DNA from: Methylobacterium sp. J-068 | GTDB lineage: Bacteria; Pseudomonadota; Alphaproteobacteria; Rhizobiales; Beijerinckiaceae | Reading direction: 5' to 3' | Assembly: GCF_022829445.1 (NCBI RefSeq) | Contig: NZ_JAKSXY010000122.1 | Coordinates: forward strand, 186,001-250,000 | DNA length: 64,000 nt | Part shown: piece after piece, positions 1 through 10,348 of the stretch | Layout: the number at the start of each line of letters is the position of its first letter | How positions within the stretch are numbered: position 1 is the first letter of the stretch | Notes under the pieces: model-generated | Told to the model about the DNA's origin: nothing | The model's input: only the letters and a program-made list of their open reading frames with translations | Databases searched by the model: none | Translations under genes and position numbers: made by a program

Positions 1-58
1 CCGGTCGGCACCGCCGACCTCCTCACCGTCCCGTTCCGCTGGGAAATAGGTTCCGCCC

Positions 59-493
59 GTGCCGTCCGCGATCAAGGCCACAGCCGCACCGAAGAAGATC
101 AAGGCCAAAGCCGAATCCGCCAAGGGGCATGTCGCGAAGGGGCATGTCGCCAAGACGCAAGGCGCCAAGACACAAGGCGCCAAGCGCCAACCTGCCAAGC
201 ATCCTCCTGCCAAGAAGAGCCCGCCTGCCAAGCGTCCTCCTGCGGAGCGTTCCCCCGCCAAGAGCCCACCCACGGCGCACCGCGCCGCGAAGCAGCAGGT
301 CTTCCTCGTCGCGGCGCAGCGCCGGCGCGAGGCCCTGCGCGTCTATGCCGTGCTGACGAGTTCCGAGGCGGTGGCGCTCGCCATCGTCGAGGCGGCGAGT
401 GCCGAGGACGTCACCGTCGAGCCGGTCGGCCGCCTCTCGAAGAAGCTGGCGCGCCCGCTCCGGCTCCTGATCGGCGAGCCGCACCCCATCTAA
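59..493 (+). CDS. Hypothetical protein with histone-H1-like Lys/Ala/Pro repeats
   Basis: 144 residues from a GTG start at the left edge of the window. Roughly residues 1-78 are low complexity, dominated by AK-x-x-x and PPAK pentads (repeated AKGHV, AKTQG, PPAKR units), as in histone H1-like nucleoid proteins. Residues 79-144 form a more ordinary mixed alpha/beta-looking tail. The repeats are visible in the DNA as short near-tandem copies. It converges with lepA. Function is unknown; nucleic-acid binding is only inferred from the basic repeats. An upstream start outside the window cannot be excluded. Confidence 0.55.
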   Translation: MPSAIKATAAPKKIKAKAESAKGHVAKGHVAKTQGAKTQGAKRQPAKHPPAKKSPPAKRPPAERSPAKSPPTAHRAAKQQVFLVAAQRRREALRVYAVLTSSEAVALAIVEAASAEDVTVEPVGRLSKKLARPLRLLIGEPHPI

Positions 494-582
494 GACCGGT
501 TTCGGTTGATCCCTTCGGGACGATCAGACGCGACGGGTCCCCTCATCACCGAACTGATCAGGCCGAAACAGTATGAGACGGA

Positions 583-2388
<1,806 letters not shown>

Positions 2389-2486
2389 CGAGGCTGCGAT
2401 CTCCGGCGCGCGCGGCCCGCCGTCAGGGGACGGACCCGGCGCACGGTCATAAGGGCTGAAAAACTGGAACGCCGCAGATAGCAGCG

Positions 2487-2520
2487 CCCGTCCCCCGCGC
2501 CAAGCGCGGGGCGGGACGGG
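2487..2520 (-). terminator. Imperfect GC-rich hairpin downstream of the HugZ-like gene
   Basis: CCCGTCCCCCGCGC pairs with GCGCGGGGCGGGACGGG across a 3-nt loop, with a 3-nt bulge. It lies between the stop of the HugZ-like gene (2563) and the start of lepA (2388). No U-run follows, so it may end transcription only partly. Confidence 0.45.
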
Positions 2521-2562
2521 GTTGTCCCGGGGCTCGGCGGGATCGTGTCGCGCGCGGCTCCC

Positions 2563-3357
2563 CTATCCCGGCTCGGGGGCGCCGCCCTTGCGCGCCTCGG
2601 CCGCCATCGTCACGAGAACCTTGCGCAGCGCGCCCATCTCGCGGACTGGCTCCGGGTAGAGCACCCGCACGGTCCGGTCGCCGGTGAGGAGGTCCATGCC
2701 TTCGGGGTCGAGGCCGGTGAGGCGCCACGGGCCCGGCTCGGCGCCGGAGGCCACGGCGTAGAGCGCGAGCGCGTCGGCGTGATCCGCGTTCATGTGCTCG
2801 ACGGCGCCGGCCTCGCCCGCCACCAGGGCCTCGGCGCCCGTCAGGTCGAGGCGCAACTCGTCCGCGGTCAGCACGGCGGCCTTGGCGAAGCCTCCGTTCA
2901 GGTGCCCGGCCGCCGGCTCCAGACCGAAGAACCCAAAATCCGGGAAATCCGCGTAGAGCTTCGATTTCGGATGCCGGGCGATGAAGCGGGCGCGGGCGCG
3001 CGGCTCGGCCGTCTGCGCCACCCGCCCCGTCACGGTGAGGCGCGGATGCGCGAGGGGGTCGCCCTTGCCGCCGGCGCTGAACAGCAGCGAGGCGCGCGGG
3101 TCCTTCAGCAGGTTGCGCGTATGCGCCGAGAGCCGCGAGAGCAGCATCAGGGGCGTGCCGTCGACATCCGTGGCGATGGTGACCAGCGAGACGAAGGGCG
3201 TGCCGTCCTCCGGGTCGAGGGTGGCCAGCGCCCCGGAGCGGATCGAGCGCAGGAGGTGCCGGGCCAGCCCGATCGCGTCGAAGGGCGCCTCCGCCGCCGG
3301 CAGCGGCACCGCCGGTCCGCGCCGCTCCGACCCCGTATTGGTCTCGCCCTCGGCCAT
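2563..3357 (-). CDS. HugZ-like pyridoxamine-phosphate-oxidase-fold protein with DUF2470 tail
   Basis: 264 residues. Residues ~25-165 have the split-barrel FMN-binding fold of the PNPOx/HugZ superfamily (ALATLDPEDGTPFVSLV, then MLLSRLSAHTRNLLKDPRASLLF). Residues ~175-255 match the DUF2470 domain that often follows it (EHMNADHADALALYA). Proteins of this architecture are annotated as heme-iron utilisation or heme-degrading HugZ proteins, or as flavin-dependent oxidoreductases of unknown substrate. The heme-related role is inferred from family only, since no heme uptake genes are nearby. The ATG at 3357 gives a leader of ~25 residues before the fold. Confidence 0.8.
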   Translation of the reverse strand: MAEGETNTGSERRGPAVPLPAAEAPFDAIGLARHLLRSIRSGALATLDPEDGTPFVSLVTIATDVDGTPLMLLSRLSAHTRNLLKDPRASLLFSAGGKGDPLAHPRLTVTGRVAQTAEPRARARFIARHPKSKLYADFPDFGFFGLEPAAGHLNGGFAKAAVLTADELRLDLTGAEALVAGEAGAVEHMNADHADALALYAVASGAEPGPWRLTGLDPEGMDLLTGDRTVRVLYPEPVREMGALRKVLVTMAAEARKGGAPEPG

Positions 3358-3714
3358 GATGGTCCCCCCGCAATCGTGATCGCCTGAATCGTGATCGGCA
3401 TGCGGCGCTCAGGCCGCGTTCAGCCGGGGGATCATAGCGATGGATCGAGGCTCCGCACGAGGGGACGGGAGTGCGGCCCGTTGGCCTCAGTCAAGCGCCA
3501 AACGCACGAACGACCGAGGGTCGCTCGCTTTTATTGCACATTGCCATTACACAGCCTGACTCTCCGCGCGAACGCGGCCCGCCCTCCGGCACGGTCGCCA
3601 CCGCGTTTTTGCCGATCCTGACGTGCCGTCCGCGACGGCGAATCGGGGTGGGATGCGGAGAGGCGGGCGCCGTCAGACGTCCGCCGAGCCGCATCCGAGC
3701 AACAGGACACGCGC
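3358..3714. other. Intergenic region between HugZ-like gene and chvI
   Basis: A 357-bp divergent intergenic region. The only striking feature is an AT-richer island around 3529-3556 (TTTTATTGCACATTGCC), which could hold the chvI promoter. I could not define -35/-10 boxes or an operator with confidence. Confidence 0.4.
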
Positions 3715-4425
3715 ATGCCGACCATCGCCCTCGTGGACGACGACCGAAACATCCTCACCTCCGTCTCGATCGCGCTCGAAACGGAAGGCTACCGCATCCA
3801 GACCTATACCGACGGTGCCTCGGCGCTGGACGGGCTGAAGCATTCCCCGCCCGATCTCGCGATCTTCGACATCAAGATGCCGCGCATGGACGGGATGGAG
3901 CTTCTCAGGCGTCTGCGGCAGAAATCCGACCTCCCGGTGATCTTCCTGACCTCGAAGGACGAGGAGATCGACGAGCTGTTCGGCCTCAAGATGGGCGCGG
4001 ACGACTTCATCCATAAGCCGTTCTCGCAGCGCCTGCTGGTCGAGCGCGTGAAAGCGGTGCTGCGCCGCTTCGCCCCGAAGGACGGCCCCGGCGCCGCCGC
4101 GCGCGAGGCCGACGCCGCCGCCCGCTCCCTGGAGCGCGGCCTGCTGATGATGGACCCGGAGCGCCACACCTGCACCTGGAAGGGCGAGCCCGTGACCCTG
4201 ACGGTGACGGAGTTCTTGATCCTGCAGGCGCTCGCCCACCGCCCCGGCGTCGTGAAGAGCCGCAACGCCCTGATGGACGCGGCCTACGACGATCAGGTCT
4301 ACGTGGACGACCGCACCATCGACAGCCACATCAAACGGCTGCGCAAGAAGTTCAAGGTGACCGACACCAACTTCGACATGATCGAGACGCTGTACGGCGT
4401 CGGGTACCGCTTCAAGGAAAGCTGA
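3715..4425 (+). CDS. chvI: Response regulator ChvI (OmpR family)
   Basis: 236 residues. The N-terminal receiver has the acidic pair DDD at 8-10, phospho-acceptor D52 (AIFDIKMPRMDG), T79 and K101 (HKPF). The C-terminal winged helix of the OmpR/PhoB type covers ~135-236 (VTLTVTEFLILQALAHRPG, then DSHIKRLRKKF). ChvI is the regulator partner of ChvG. In Rhizobiales the pair responds to acid and envelope stress and is needed for host-associated life. It lies 47 bp upstream of chvG on the same strand and leads the chvI-chvG-hprK-EIIA-HPr series. Confidence 0.95.
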   Translation: MPTIALVDDDRNILTSVSIALETEGYRIQTYTDGASALDGLKHSPPDLAIFDIKMPRMDGMELLRRLRQKSDLPVIFLTSKDEEIDELFGLKMGADDFIHKPFSQRLLVERVKAVLRRFAPKDGPGAAAREADAAARSLERGLLMMDPERHTCTWKGEPVTLTVTEFLILQALAHRPGVVKSRNALMDAAYDDQVYVDDRTIDSHIKRLRKKFKVTDTNFDMIETLYGVGYRFKES

Positions 4426-4472
4426 GCGGCCCCTTCCGCCAAGCCCGCGCCTCCCCACACACCCGGACGATC

Positions 4473-6227
4473 GTGGCCACAACAGACCAAGCCGAGATCC
4501 CTTCGCGCGGCATGCTCGACTGGCCGCGCCAGATCTGGAACGGCATCGGACAGCGCGCCTCGTCGAGCCTGACCCGGCGCATCGTCGTGCTCAACCTCGT
4601 CGGGCTCATCGCGCTGCTGTTCGGGTTCCTCTACCTGAACCAGTTCCGGCAGGGGCTGATCCAGGCGCGGGTGCAGAGCCTGCTGATCCAGGGCGAGATC
4701 ATCGCCGGCGCCATCGCGTCCTCGGCCTCGGTCGAGACCGACGCGATCCGGATCGATCCGGACCAGCTCCTTCAGCTTCAGGCCGGCGAGGGCGAGGACA
4801 AGCCCTCCTCCCCCCTCACCTTCTCGCTGAACCCGGAGCGGGTGGCCCCGCTCCTGCGCCGCCTGATCACGCCCACCGGCAACCGCGCCCGGGTCTACGA
4901 CCAGGAGGGCGGCCTGCTGTTCGACACCCGCACCCTCTCGGCGCGGGGCGAGATGAGCCGCAGCGACCCGGACGTGCGCCCCCGCAAGCGCACCCTGCTG
5001 GAGCAGGTCTGGGACTTCCTGCAATCGAAGTTCGGGGGCCGGCAGGTGCCGTCGAGTGCCTCCGAGGAGATCGGCCCCGCGAGCGGCCACGGCCTGAAGG
5101 AGGTGCAGGTGGCGCTCGGCGGCGCGCGCGGCACCATCGTGCGCCGGAATCCGGCCGGCGAGACCATCGTCTCCGTGGCGGTGCCGATCCAGCGCGCGAG
5201 TTCGGTGCGCGGCGCCCTGATGCTCTCGACGCAAGGGGGCGACATCGACCGGGTCATCGCCTCGGAGCGCTTCGGCCTGCTCCAGGTCTTCCTCATCGCC
5301 GCCGCCGTGATGCTGGTCCTGTCGATCCTCCTCGCCGGCGCCATCGCGGGGCCGGTACGGCGCCTCGCGGATGCCGCCGAGAAGGTGCGGCTCGGCATCA
5401 AGTCGCGCGAGGAGATTCCCGACTTCACCGGGCGCACCGACGAAATCGGCCACCTCTCGGGGGCCTTACGCGACATGACCCAGGCCCTCTACCGCCGCAT
5501 CGACGCGATCGAGAGCTTCGCGGCCGATGTCAGCCACGAATTGAAGAACCCGCTGACCTCGCTGCGCAGCGCCGTCGAGACCCTGCCGCTCGCGAAATCC
5601 GACGATTCGCGCTCGCGCCTGCTGGCGATCATCCAGCACGACGTGAAGCGCCTCGACCGGCTGATCTCCGACATCTCCGACGCTTCGCGCCTCGACGCGG
5701 AACTCGCCCGCGCGGAGGCGCGGCGCGTCGACATGCGCAAGCTGATGACCACGGTGGTCTCGGTGGCCAACGAGCGCCGCAGGGCAAAGGACGCGCCGAT
5801 CCAGTTCGACGTCGACGCGCCGGCCGGCGAGGGCGAATCGCCCCTGACGATCTTCGGGCACGACAGCCGCCTCGGCCAGGTGGTGAACAACCTCCTCGAC
5901 AATGCCCGCTCGTTCTCGCCCCCCGACGCCAAGGTGCGCGTCGCCCTGCGCCGGGTGCGCAACGACGTGGAGCTGATCGTCGAGGACGAGGGGCCGGGCA
6001 TTCCCGAGCACGCCCTGGAGCGGATCTTCGAGCGCTTCTACACCGACCGTCCGGAACAGGGCTTCGGCCAGAATTCCGGCCTCGGCCTCTCGATCTCGCG
6101 CCAGATCGTCCAGGCCCATCGGGGCACGATCCGGGCGGAGAACCGGCCGGGCCCGGCCGACGAGGAGGGCGAACCCACGGTGCGCGGCGCCCGCTTCATC
6201 GTGCGGCTACCCGCCGTCACGCGCTGA
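4473..6227 (+). CDS. chvG: Sensor histidine kinase ChvG (ExoS)
   Basis: 584 residues from a GTG start. Topology is a cytoplasmic N-terminus, TM1 at ~37-56, a periplasmic sensor of ~210 residues, TM2 at ~268-292, HAMP, HisKA with H355 in DVSHELKNPLTSL, and HATPase_c with the N box (NNLLDNARSFS) and G boxes (DEGPGIP, GLGLSISRQI). It phosphorylates ChvI. The layout matches ChvG/ExoS/BvrS sensors, whose periplasmic domain is bound by ExoR in some rhizobia. I see no exoR here. It ends 10 bp before hprK, suggesting co-transcription. Confidence 0.94.
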   Translation: MATTDQAEIPSRGMLDWPRQIWNGIGQRASSSLTRRIVVLNLVGLIALLFGFLYLNQFRQGLIQARVQSLLIQGEIIAGAIASSASVETDAIRIDPDQLLQLQAGEGEDKPSSPLTFSLNPERVAPLLRRLITPTGNRARVYDQEGGLLFDTRTLSARGEMSRSDPDVRPRKRTLLEQVWDFLQSKFGGRQVPSSASEEIGPASGHGLKEVQVALGGARGTIVRRNPAGETIVSVAVPIQRASSVRGALMLSTQGGDIDRVIASERFGLLQVFLIAAAVMLVLSILLAGAIAGPVRRLADAAEKVRLGIKSREEIPDFTGRTDEIGHLSGALRDMTQALYRRIDAIESFAADVSHELKNPLTSLRSAVETLPLAKSDDSRSRLLAIIQHDVKRLDRLISDISDASRLDAELARAEARRVDMRKLMTTVVSVANERRRAKDAPIQFDVDAPAGEGESPLTIFGHDSRLGQVVNNLLDNARSFSPPDAKVRVALRRVRNDVELIVEDEGPGIPEHALERIFERFYTDRPEQGFGQNSGLGLSISRQIVQAHRGTIRAENRPGPADEEGEPTVRGARFIVRLPAVTR

Positions 6228-6237
6228 CCCAGCGGGC

Positions 6238-6762
6238 ATGACCACCCGCACGAACCGCGCAGAGGACACGATCCACGCCAGCTGCGTCGCGATCGACGGC
6301 GCCGGAATCCTGATCCGGGGCGCCTCGGGGGCGGGCAAGTCGACCCTCGCGCTGCTCCTCCTCGACCGGGCGGCCCTGCTCGGCCTGCCTGCGGGCCTCG
6401 TGGGCGACGATGCCATCCGGCTCGCGTGCGAGGCCGGGGAGGTCGTGGCCCGGCCGCATCCGGCGCTGGGCGCCCGCATCGAGGTCCGGGGCCTCGGCAT
6501 CCTTCCGGTCGCGGCCGCCCTGCCCTCGGCGCCCCTGCGCCTCGTCGTCGACCTCGTGGACGGGCTCCCGCGCCTGCCCGAGGCGGCCATGCCGGCCGTG
6601 ACGCTGCTCGGGCTTCCCCTGCCGGGCCTGCTCCTCGACCGGGCGCTCCTGCACGCCGGCCTCGGCCCTCGCCTCGCCCTCGACGCGCTGTCTGCCTGCC
6701 CCGGCGTGGCGCGCGGGACGCACCGTCCCGTTCTGACGCTGCCGCCGGGTCCGGGACCGTAG
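6238..6762 (+). CDS. hprK: HPr kinase/phosphorylase, short alphaproteobacterial form
   Basis: 174 residues, only the C-terminal catalytic half of the ~310-residue Firmicutes enzyme, as is normal in alphaproteobacteria. The Walker A motif GASGAGKST (~28-36) follows IHASCVAIDGAGILI. The family signature region EVRGLGIL is also present. It phosphorylates and dephosphorylates a serine of HPr, here the protein encoded at 7405-7728. Its place 10 bp after chvG and upstream of EIIA and HPr is the conserved alphaproteobacterial arrangement that links the envelope-stress kinase to the phosphotransfer relay. Confidence 0.9.
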   Translation: MTTRTNRAEDTIHASCVAIDGAGILIRGASGAGKSTLALLLLDRAALLGLPAGLVGDDAIRLACEAGEVVARPHPALGARIEVRGLGILPVAAALPSAPLRLVVDLVDGLPRLPEAAMPAVTLLGLPLPGLLLDRALLHAGLGPRLALDALSACPGVARGTHRPVLTLPPGPGP

Positions 6763-6887
6763 CGCCGGGGCCACCACCGTGGCATGATGATGACGTTCGA
6801 GCACACAAAACGTCGCAATCACCTTGCGCTCGACCTTGCGCTGCACAAAATGGCGGCTCCGCTCACAAGGCGTTGGAACCCGCGTCG

Positions 6888-7289
6888 ATGATTGGAATGG
6901 TGCTCGTCACCCACGGCCTGCTGGCGACGGAATTCAAGGCTGCCCTTGAACACGTCGTCGGGCCGCAGAAGCAGATCGAGACCATCACCATCGGTCCCGA
7001 GGACGATATGGAGCTGCGCCGGCTCGACATCATGACGGCCGTCGGCCGCGTGAATTCCGGTAATGGCGTGGTCGTGCTCACCGACATGTTCGGGGGCACG
7101 CCTTCGAATCTCGCCCTCTCCTGCATGAATGGCGGACAGGTCGAGGTGGTGGCGGGCATCAACCTGCCGATGCTGATCAAGCTCGCCAGCGTGCGCGACG
7201 CCGAGCCTCTCGGCGATGCCGTCCTGCACGCGCAGGAGGCCGGCCGGAAATACATCAACGTCGCCTCGCGCGTGCTGGCCGGCAAATAG
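6888..7289 (+). CDS. PTS system EIIA component, mannose family
   Basis: 133 residues. The start chosen is ATG 6888, which begins MIGMVLVTHGLLATEF. A longer open frame upstream has no similarity to the family. H9 in VTHGLL is the expected phospho-histidine. The fold continues with VLTDMFGGTPSNLAL, the conserved EIIA-Man signature. It would accept phosphate from HPr. No EIIB/EIIC permease is present here, so this EIIA probably serves regulation rather than sugar import, as described for the incomplete PTS of alphaproteobacteria. Confidence 0.92.
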   Translation: MIGMVLVTHGLLATEFKAALEHVVGPQKQIETITIGPEDDMELRRLDIMTAVGRVNSGNGVVVLTDMFGGTPSNLALSCMNGGQVEVVAGINLPMLIKLASVRDAEPLGDAVLHAQEAGRKYINVASRVLAGK

Positions 7290-7404
7290 CCTTTCCTCCG
7301 TTCCCGCCACGGCTTACAGGCAATCGACGGTTCCGCTCGACGGGCGGGCCTGCCGATGCCGCGCGAAGCGGCGCGGGGTGCCAGCGAGGGAACGGCCAAC
7401 GCCC

Positions 7405-7728
7405 ATGAGCGACGACGATTACGACGCCGAAGACGCCCTGCCCCCGGTGCCCGAGGGCGGGCTGATCCAGGTCCTGCCCATCATCAACCGGCGCGGCCTC
7501 CATGCCCGGGCCTCGGCGAAGTTCGTCCAGACGGTCGAGCGCCACGACGCCGTCGTCACCGTGACCCGCTCCGGCGAGACGGTGGGCGGCCGCTCGATCA
7601 TGGGCCTGCTGACGCTCGGCGCCGCGCAGGGGACCTCGATCGCGGTGGTGACCTCGGGGAGCGACGCCGAGGCCTGCATGACGGCGATCAGCGATCTTCT
7701 CGCGAACAAGTTCGGCGAGGACGAGTAG
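7405..7728 (+). CDS. ptsH: Phosphocarrier protein HPr
   Basis: 107 residues, with an acidic N-terminal extension of ~20 residues (MSDDDYDAEDALPP) before the HPr fold. H33 in GLHARASAKF is the PEP-dependent phosphorylation site. S64 in GGRSIMGLLTLGA corresponds to the HprK target serine. The start is ATG 7405, although the frame stays open upstream. It is the last gene of the chvI-chvG-hprK-EIIA-HPr series, 115 bp after EIIA. Enzyme I (PtsP/PtsI) is not in the window. Confidence 0.93.
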   Translation: MSDDDYDAEDALPPVPEGGLIQVLPIINRRGLHARASAKFVQTVERHDAVVTVTRSGETVGGRSIMGLLTLGAAQGTSIAVVTSGSDAEACMTAISDLLANKFGEDE

Positions 7729-8241
7729 GCGCAAAGCCACCCGCGGCCGCGCGCGCGGAACGCACCCGCGAATCCGGCGAGGCCCGCACTTCGCGTAAGG
7801 ATTCGGCACGGGATGGGAAGGCCTGCCCTGCGGGCCCGGAAACGCGCGGTCGTCGCGCCGCACGAGGTCCAGGATCGAAAGCGTCCCCGGCGGGCGATCC
7901 GCGCCGAAATATGCCGACGCCCCGCGAAAACCCACGATCTTCAATCTCGACGGCGCAACGGCGAAGCTCTATATTGCTCGATGACGAGAGCGAATCTCGC
8001 TTTCATTGATCAACGGACCAGCCTGCCGACACATCTGCTGAAGAACGAAATTCTTCCATTTCCGAGCACAATGGCCGCGGCATCGCGCAGCGGTTGAACA
8101 TTGCTCATCGAGCCATCGCTGTCCCCAGCGCGTTGGCGATGCTCCAGGATCGGGCCCGGACACCGCCCGGTCCGTCCTCGACACCGTGAAACAGGCCGCC
8201 TGACACCGCACGAACTTCGCCATCAGCTTCGGGAGACGATC
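7729..8241. other. Long intergenic region upstream of the Tae4-like gene
   Basis: A 513-bp stretch with no convincing gene. Short open frames here lack ribosome binding sites and coding character. Around 7960-8040 the sequence becomes AT-richer (CTCTATATTGCTCG, CTTTCATTGATCAACG) and may carry a promoter. A good Shine-Dalgarno (GGGAG, 8231-8235) precedes the next gene. Confidence 0.4.
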
Positions 8242-9126
8242 ATGTTCCGCGTCATCAACGCAGACTTCGGCACCATGCTGAAGTTCTACATGAAGCACGA
8301 CAAGCTGACCGGCGGTCCCCAGGAGATCATGAAGGGTCTTCTCGCGGGCTGGGAGAAGGCCGTGGCGAAAGCTCAGGCCGACGGCGTCACGGCGCCGCAC
8401 AAGCCGACCTCCTGCGCGCTTCAGCTCTCCAACTCGCTGAATGGGGCCAACCTCAAGATCCCCGAGAACGTCGACATGCCCAAATCGGTCGGCAACCGGC
8501 GAAGCTTCCAGCCGAAGACCGGCAACGGGTTCTACGTCGGCAACGTGGCCGAGATCGAGAAATTCCTCACCGACAATTTCGGCACGACCGACGACATCAA
8601 GCCCGGAACGAAGTCGGCCGACCAGATGAAGGCCGCGATCTACGGGCGGCGCGGAATCCTCGTGTTCCGGGACAACGGGCTCGGCTTTCACACGGAGCTC
8701 TGGGACGGGCACGACATCGTGCAGCGCCAGGGCATTTCCGGCGGCATGACCGAGAGCAGCATCTTCAAGCAGCCGCGAATCCTGTTCTGGGAGGTCACGA
8801 GCGCGCAGCAGGAAGCGAAGATGCCGGACTGGGTCCGCGGCTGGTGGAACGTGACCGATAACAACCAGTACTACTACCATTTCCTGGGGCAGGACGTGGT
8901 CTATTACAGCAAGACGAAGCCCGCCAACGCGGACGAGATCAAACCCCACGACGCCCGGCTGAACTACGGCTTTGTCGAGGCGACCGGAACGGGGGTCAAG
9001 CTGACCTGGGGCTCGCAGGGCGGCAGTTCGACGGTCGAGACCTTCCAGACCCAGGGCGGCACGCAGGAGATGAGCGGCACGTCGAACCGCTACGGTGCCT
9101 TGAAGGCCAAGAAGATCTTCCGATGA
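8242..9126 (+). CDS. Tae4-like putative peptidoglycan amidase with C-terminal beta-rich domain
   Basis: 294 residues, ATG 8242 with GGGAG six bases upstream. Residues ~55-187 resemble the T6SS amidase effector 4 (Tae4) NlpC/P60-like fold. A Cys-containing helix TSCALQLSNSLNGA (C58) precedes FYVGNVAEIEKFLTDNFG, then RRGILVFRD and FHTELWDG, giving candidate catalytic residues C58, H150 and D155. Tae4 enzymes cut the D-Glu-mDAP bond of peptidoglycan. Residues ~195-294 form a Tyr/Trp-rich, probably all-beta extension (WWNVTDNNQYYYHFLGQ) that I do not recognise. There is no signal peptide, no Tai4-type immunity gene and no T6SS gene nearby. The assignment is motif-based and moderate. Confidence 0.6.
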   Translation: MFRVINADFGTMLKFYMKHDKLTGGPQEIMKGLLAGWEKAVAKAQADGVTAPHKPTSCALQLSNSLNGANLKIPENVDMPKSVGNRRSFQPKTGNGFYVGNVAEIEKFLTDNFGTTDDIKPGTKSADQMKAAIYGRRGILVFRDNGLGFHTELWDGHDIVQRQGISGGMTESSIFKQPRILFWEVTSAQQEAKMPDWVRGWWNVTDNNQYYYHFLGQDVVYYSKTKPANADEIKPHDARLNYGFVEATGTGVKLTWGSQGGSSTVETFQTQGGTQEMSGTSNRYGALKAKKIFR

Positions 9127-9146
9127 TTGACCGACCGGTGATCGCG

Positions 9147-9193
9147 GGGCCGTGGACGGGCGCGCGGCGGGCCTGACCACCCGTCCACGGCCC
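9147..9193. terminator. Perfect 14-bp stem terminator, probably bidirectional
   Basis: GGGCCGTGGACGGG (9147-9160) and CCCGTCCACGGCCC (9180-9193) pair perfectly around a 19-nt loop. The hairpin lies between the convergent 3' ends of the Tae4-like gene and the gene at 9287-10195. There is no clear U-tract on either side. Confidence 0.65.
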
Positions 9194-9286
9194 GGCCGGA
9201 ACGCCTCAGTGTCTCTCACAAAACTCCCGTTGCGCCGCCGTGCCCAGAGTGAGGACCGGCGGTGGTCGGGAGCTTGGTGAGGCACT

Positions 9287-10195
9287 CTAAGCCAGCCGAT
9301 CGATGCGCTCCGGGGCGACGTCGCCCTCGGCATGGCGCCACCGGACGGCGCCGGCTCCCGTTCCGAGGATCAGCGTCGCGGCGACCACGGCGCCGTCGCG
9401 CCGCGTCAGCTCCACCATCGCCTGACGGCGCTGCGCGAACAGCCGCGTCACGACCCGCACCATCGCGGCTTCGGACGGATCGCCGATGATGGGGGCCGAC
9501 GAGACCTCGGCATCGAGGAGGAGAAACGCCTCCACCGCGTCACGGACGGCGTACGGATCGCTGATCCGCTCGACGCGGGCCGGCACCGGCGCGCGGAGCG
9601 AACGCACGCCGACGAGGCTGTGGGCCGGGATGCTGGCGCGCGGGGCCACGGCGCGCAGGTGCGATGCCGGCACGACGGCCTTCGCGTCCGGCCGCGCGAC
9701 GGGCGCGAGCGCCAGGGTCGCCCGGGGACGCAGCTCGCGCAGGCGCTCGGTCAGGGCCTCGCGCACGGCCGCTTCGGTCTCGGCCGCGAAGACCGGGGCG
9801 ACGGTCACGCCGTGCGGCTGCCAGAGGACGATCCGGCTGTGGCCCCACAGCGTATGCGGCAGGGCCAGGGGCACCACGGCGGCCAGACGATCCGGGCCGC
9901 TCCCGACCGCCCAGGCCAGGGCGAAGAGGATGTCCCGCCCGCCGGATTGATGCTGGGCGGCCGAGAGCAGGTAATCCGGATCGGCATGGACGGAATCGCC
10001 GCCTCCCGCGCGGATCAGTAGCGCCCGCCAGGCGGCGACCTCGTCCGCGCCGACAACGATGGCGCGGCGCAGGTCGATGCGCCAGGTGACGGGCGTCTCG
10101 TCGACCGTCGTCTCGGAGAACGGGCCATCCACCACGGTGTCGGCGCCCGCCGCGATGCCGGCGCCGCCTTCGATGACCGTGAAGCGATGTCTCAT
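9287..10195 (-). CDS. Uncharacterised protein, possibly CelD/FemAB-like acyltransferase relative
   Basis: 302 residues, ATG at 10195. After a ~35-residue leader, the segment AAWRALLIRAGGGDSVHADPDYLLSA resembles the start of CelD/BcsL-type GNAT-fold proteins, where an (E)W..L..RA...SPFQ-type motif opens the domain. The middle (RLAAVVPLALPHTLWG) fits the next strand of such proteins. The C-terminal half lacks a recognisable acetyl-CoA binding motif, and the protein ends shortly after the strand AAATLILG-like region, so it may be a shortened member. Codon use is like the neighbours. No operon partner is evident; the downstream side is the shared hairpin. Function unknown. Confidence 0.6.
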   Translation of the reverse strand: MRHRFTVIEGGAGIAAGADTVVDGPFSETTVDETPVTWRIDLRRAIVVGADEVAAWRALLIRAGGGDSVHADPDYLLSAAQHQSGGRDILFALAWAVGSGPDRLAAVVPLALPHTLWGHSRIVLWQPHGVTVAPVFAAETEAAVREALTERLRELRPRATLALAPVARPDAKAVVPASHLRAVAPRASIPAHSLVGVRSLRAPVPARVERISDPYAVRDAVEAFLLLDAEVSSAPIIGDPSEAAMVRVVTRLFAQRRQAMVELTRRDGAVVAATLILGTGAGAVRWRHAEGDVAPERIDRLA

Positions 10196-10321
10196 TGTTG
10201 CGATCCGATCCCATATCCGTCCCGATCCGGGACAGGTGCGCGCCGCGCGGCGCGATGTGGGATTAAGATTTCAAGATCGATGCCGCCCGCTTTCGGACAG
10301 GCGGGCCAAATTTCAGACCGT

Positions 10322-10342
10322 CTCCGCTCGATCGAAGCGGAG
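10322..10342 (-). terminator. Hairpin just downstream of the CobW-family gene
   Basis: CTCCGCT and AGCGGAG form a 7-bp stem around CGATCGA, starting 7 bases beyond the stop codon of the CobW-family gene. A U-run is lacking, so efficiency is uncertain. Confidence 0.4.
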
Positions 10343-10348
10343 CCGGTC

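Noticed and set aside
7813..8097. Short open frame upstream of the Tae4-like gene considered as an immunity gene
   Set aside because: No signal peptide, Arg-rich low-quality composition, no ribosome binding site; nothing resembling Tai4.
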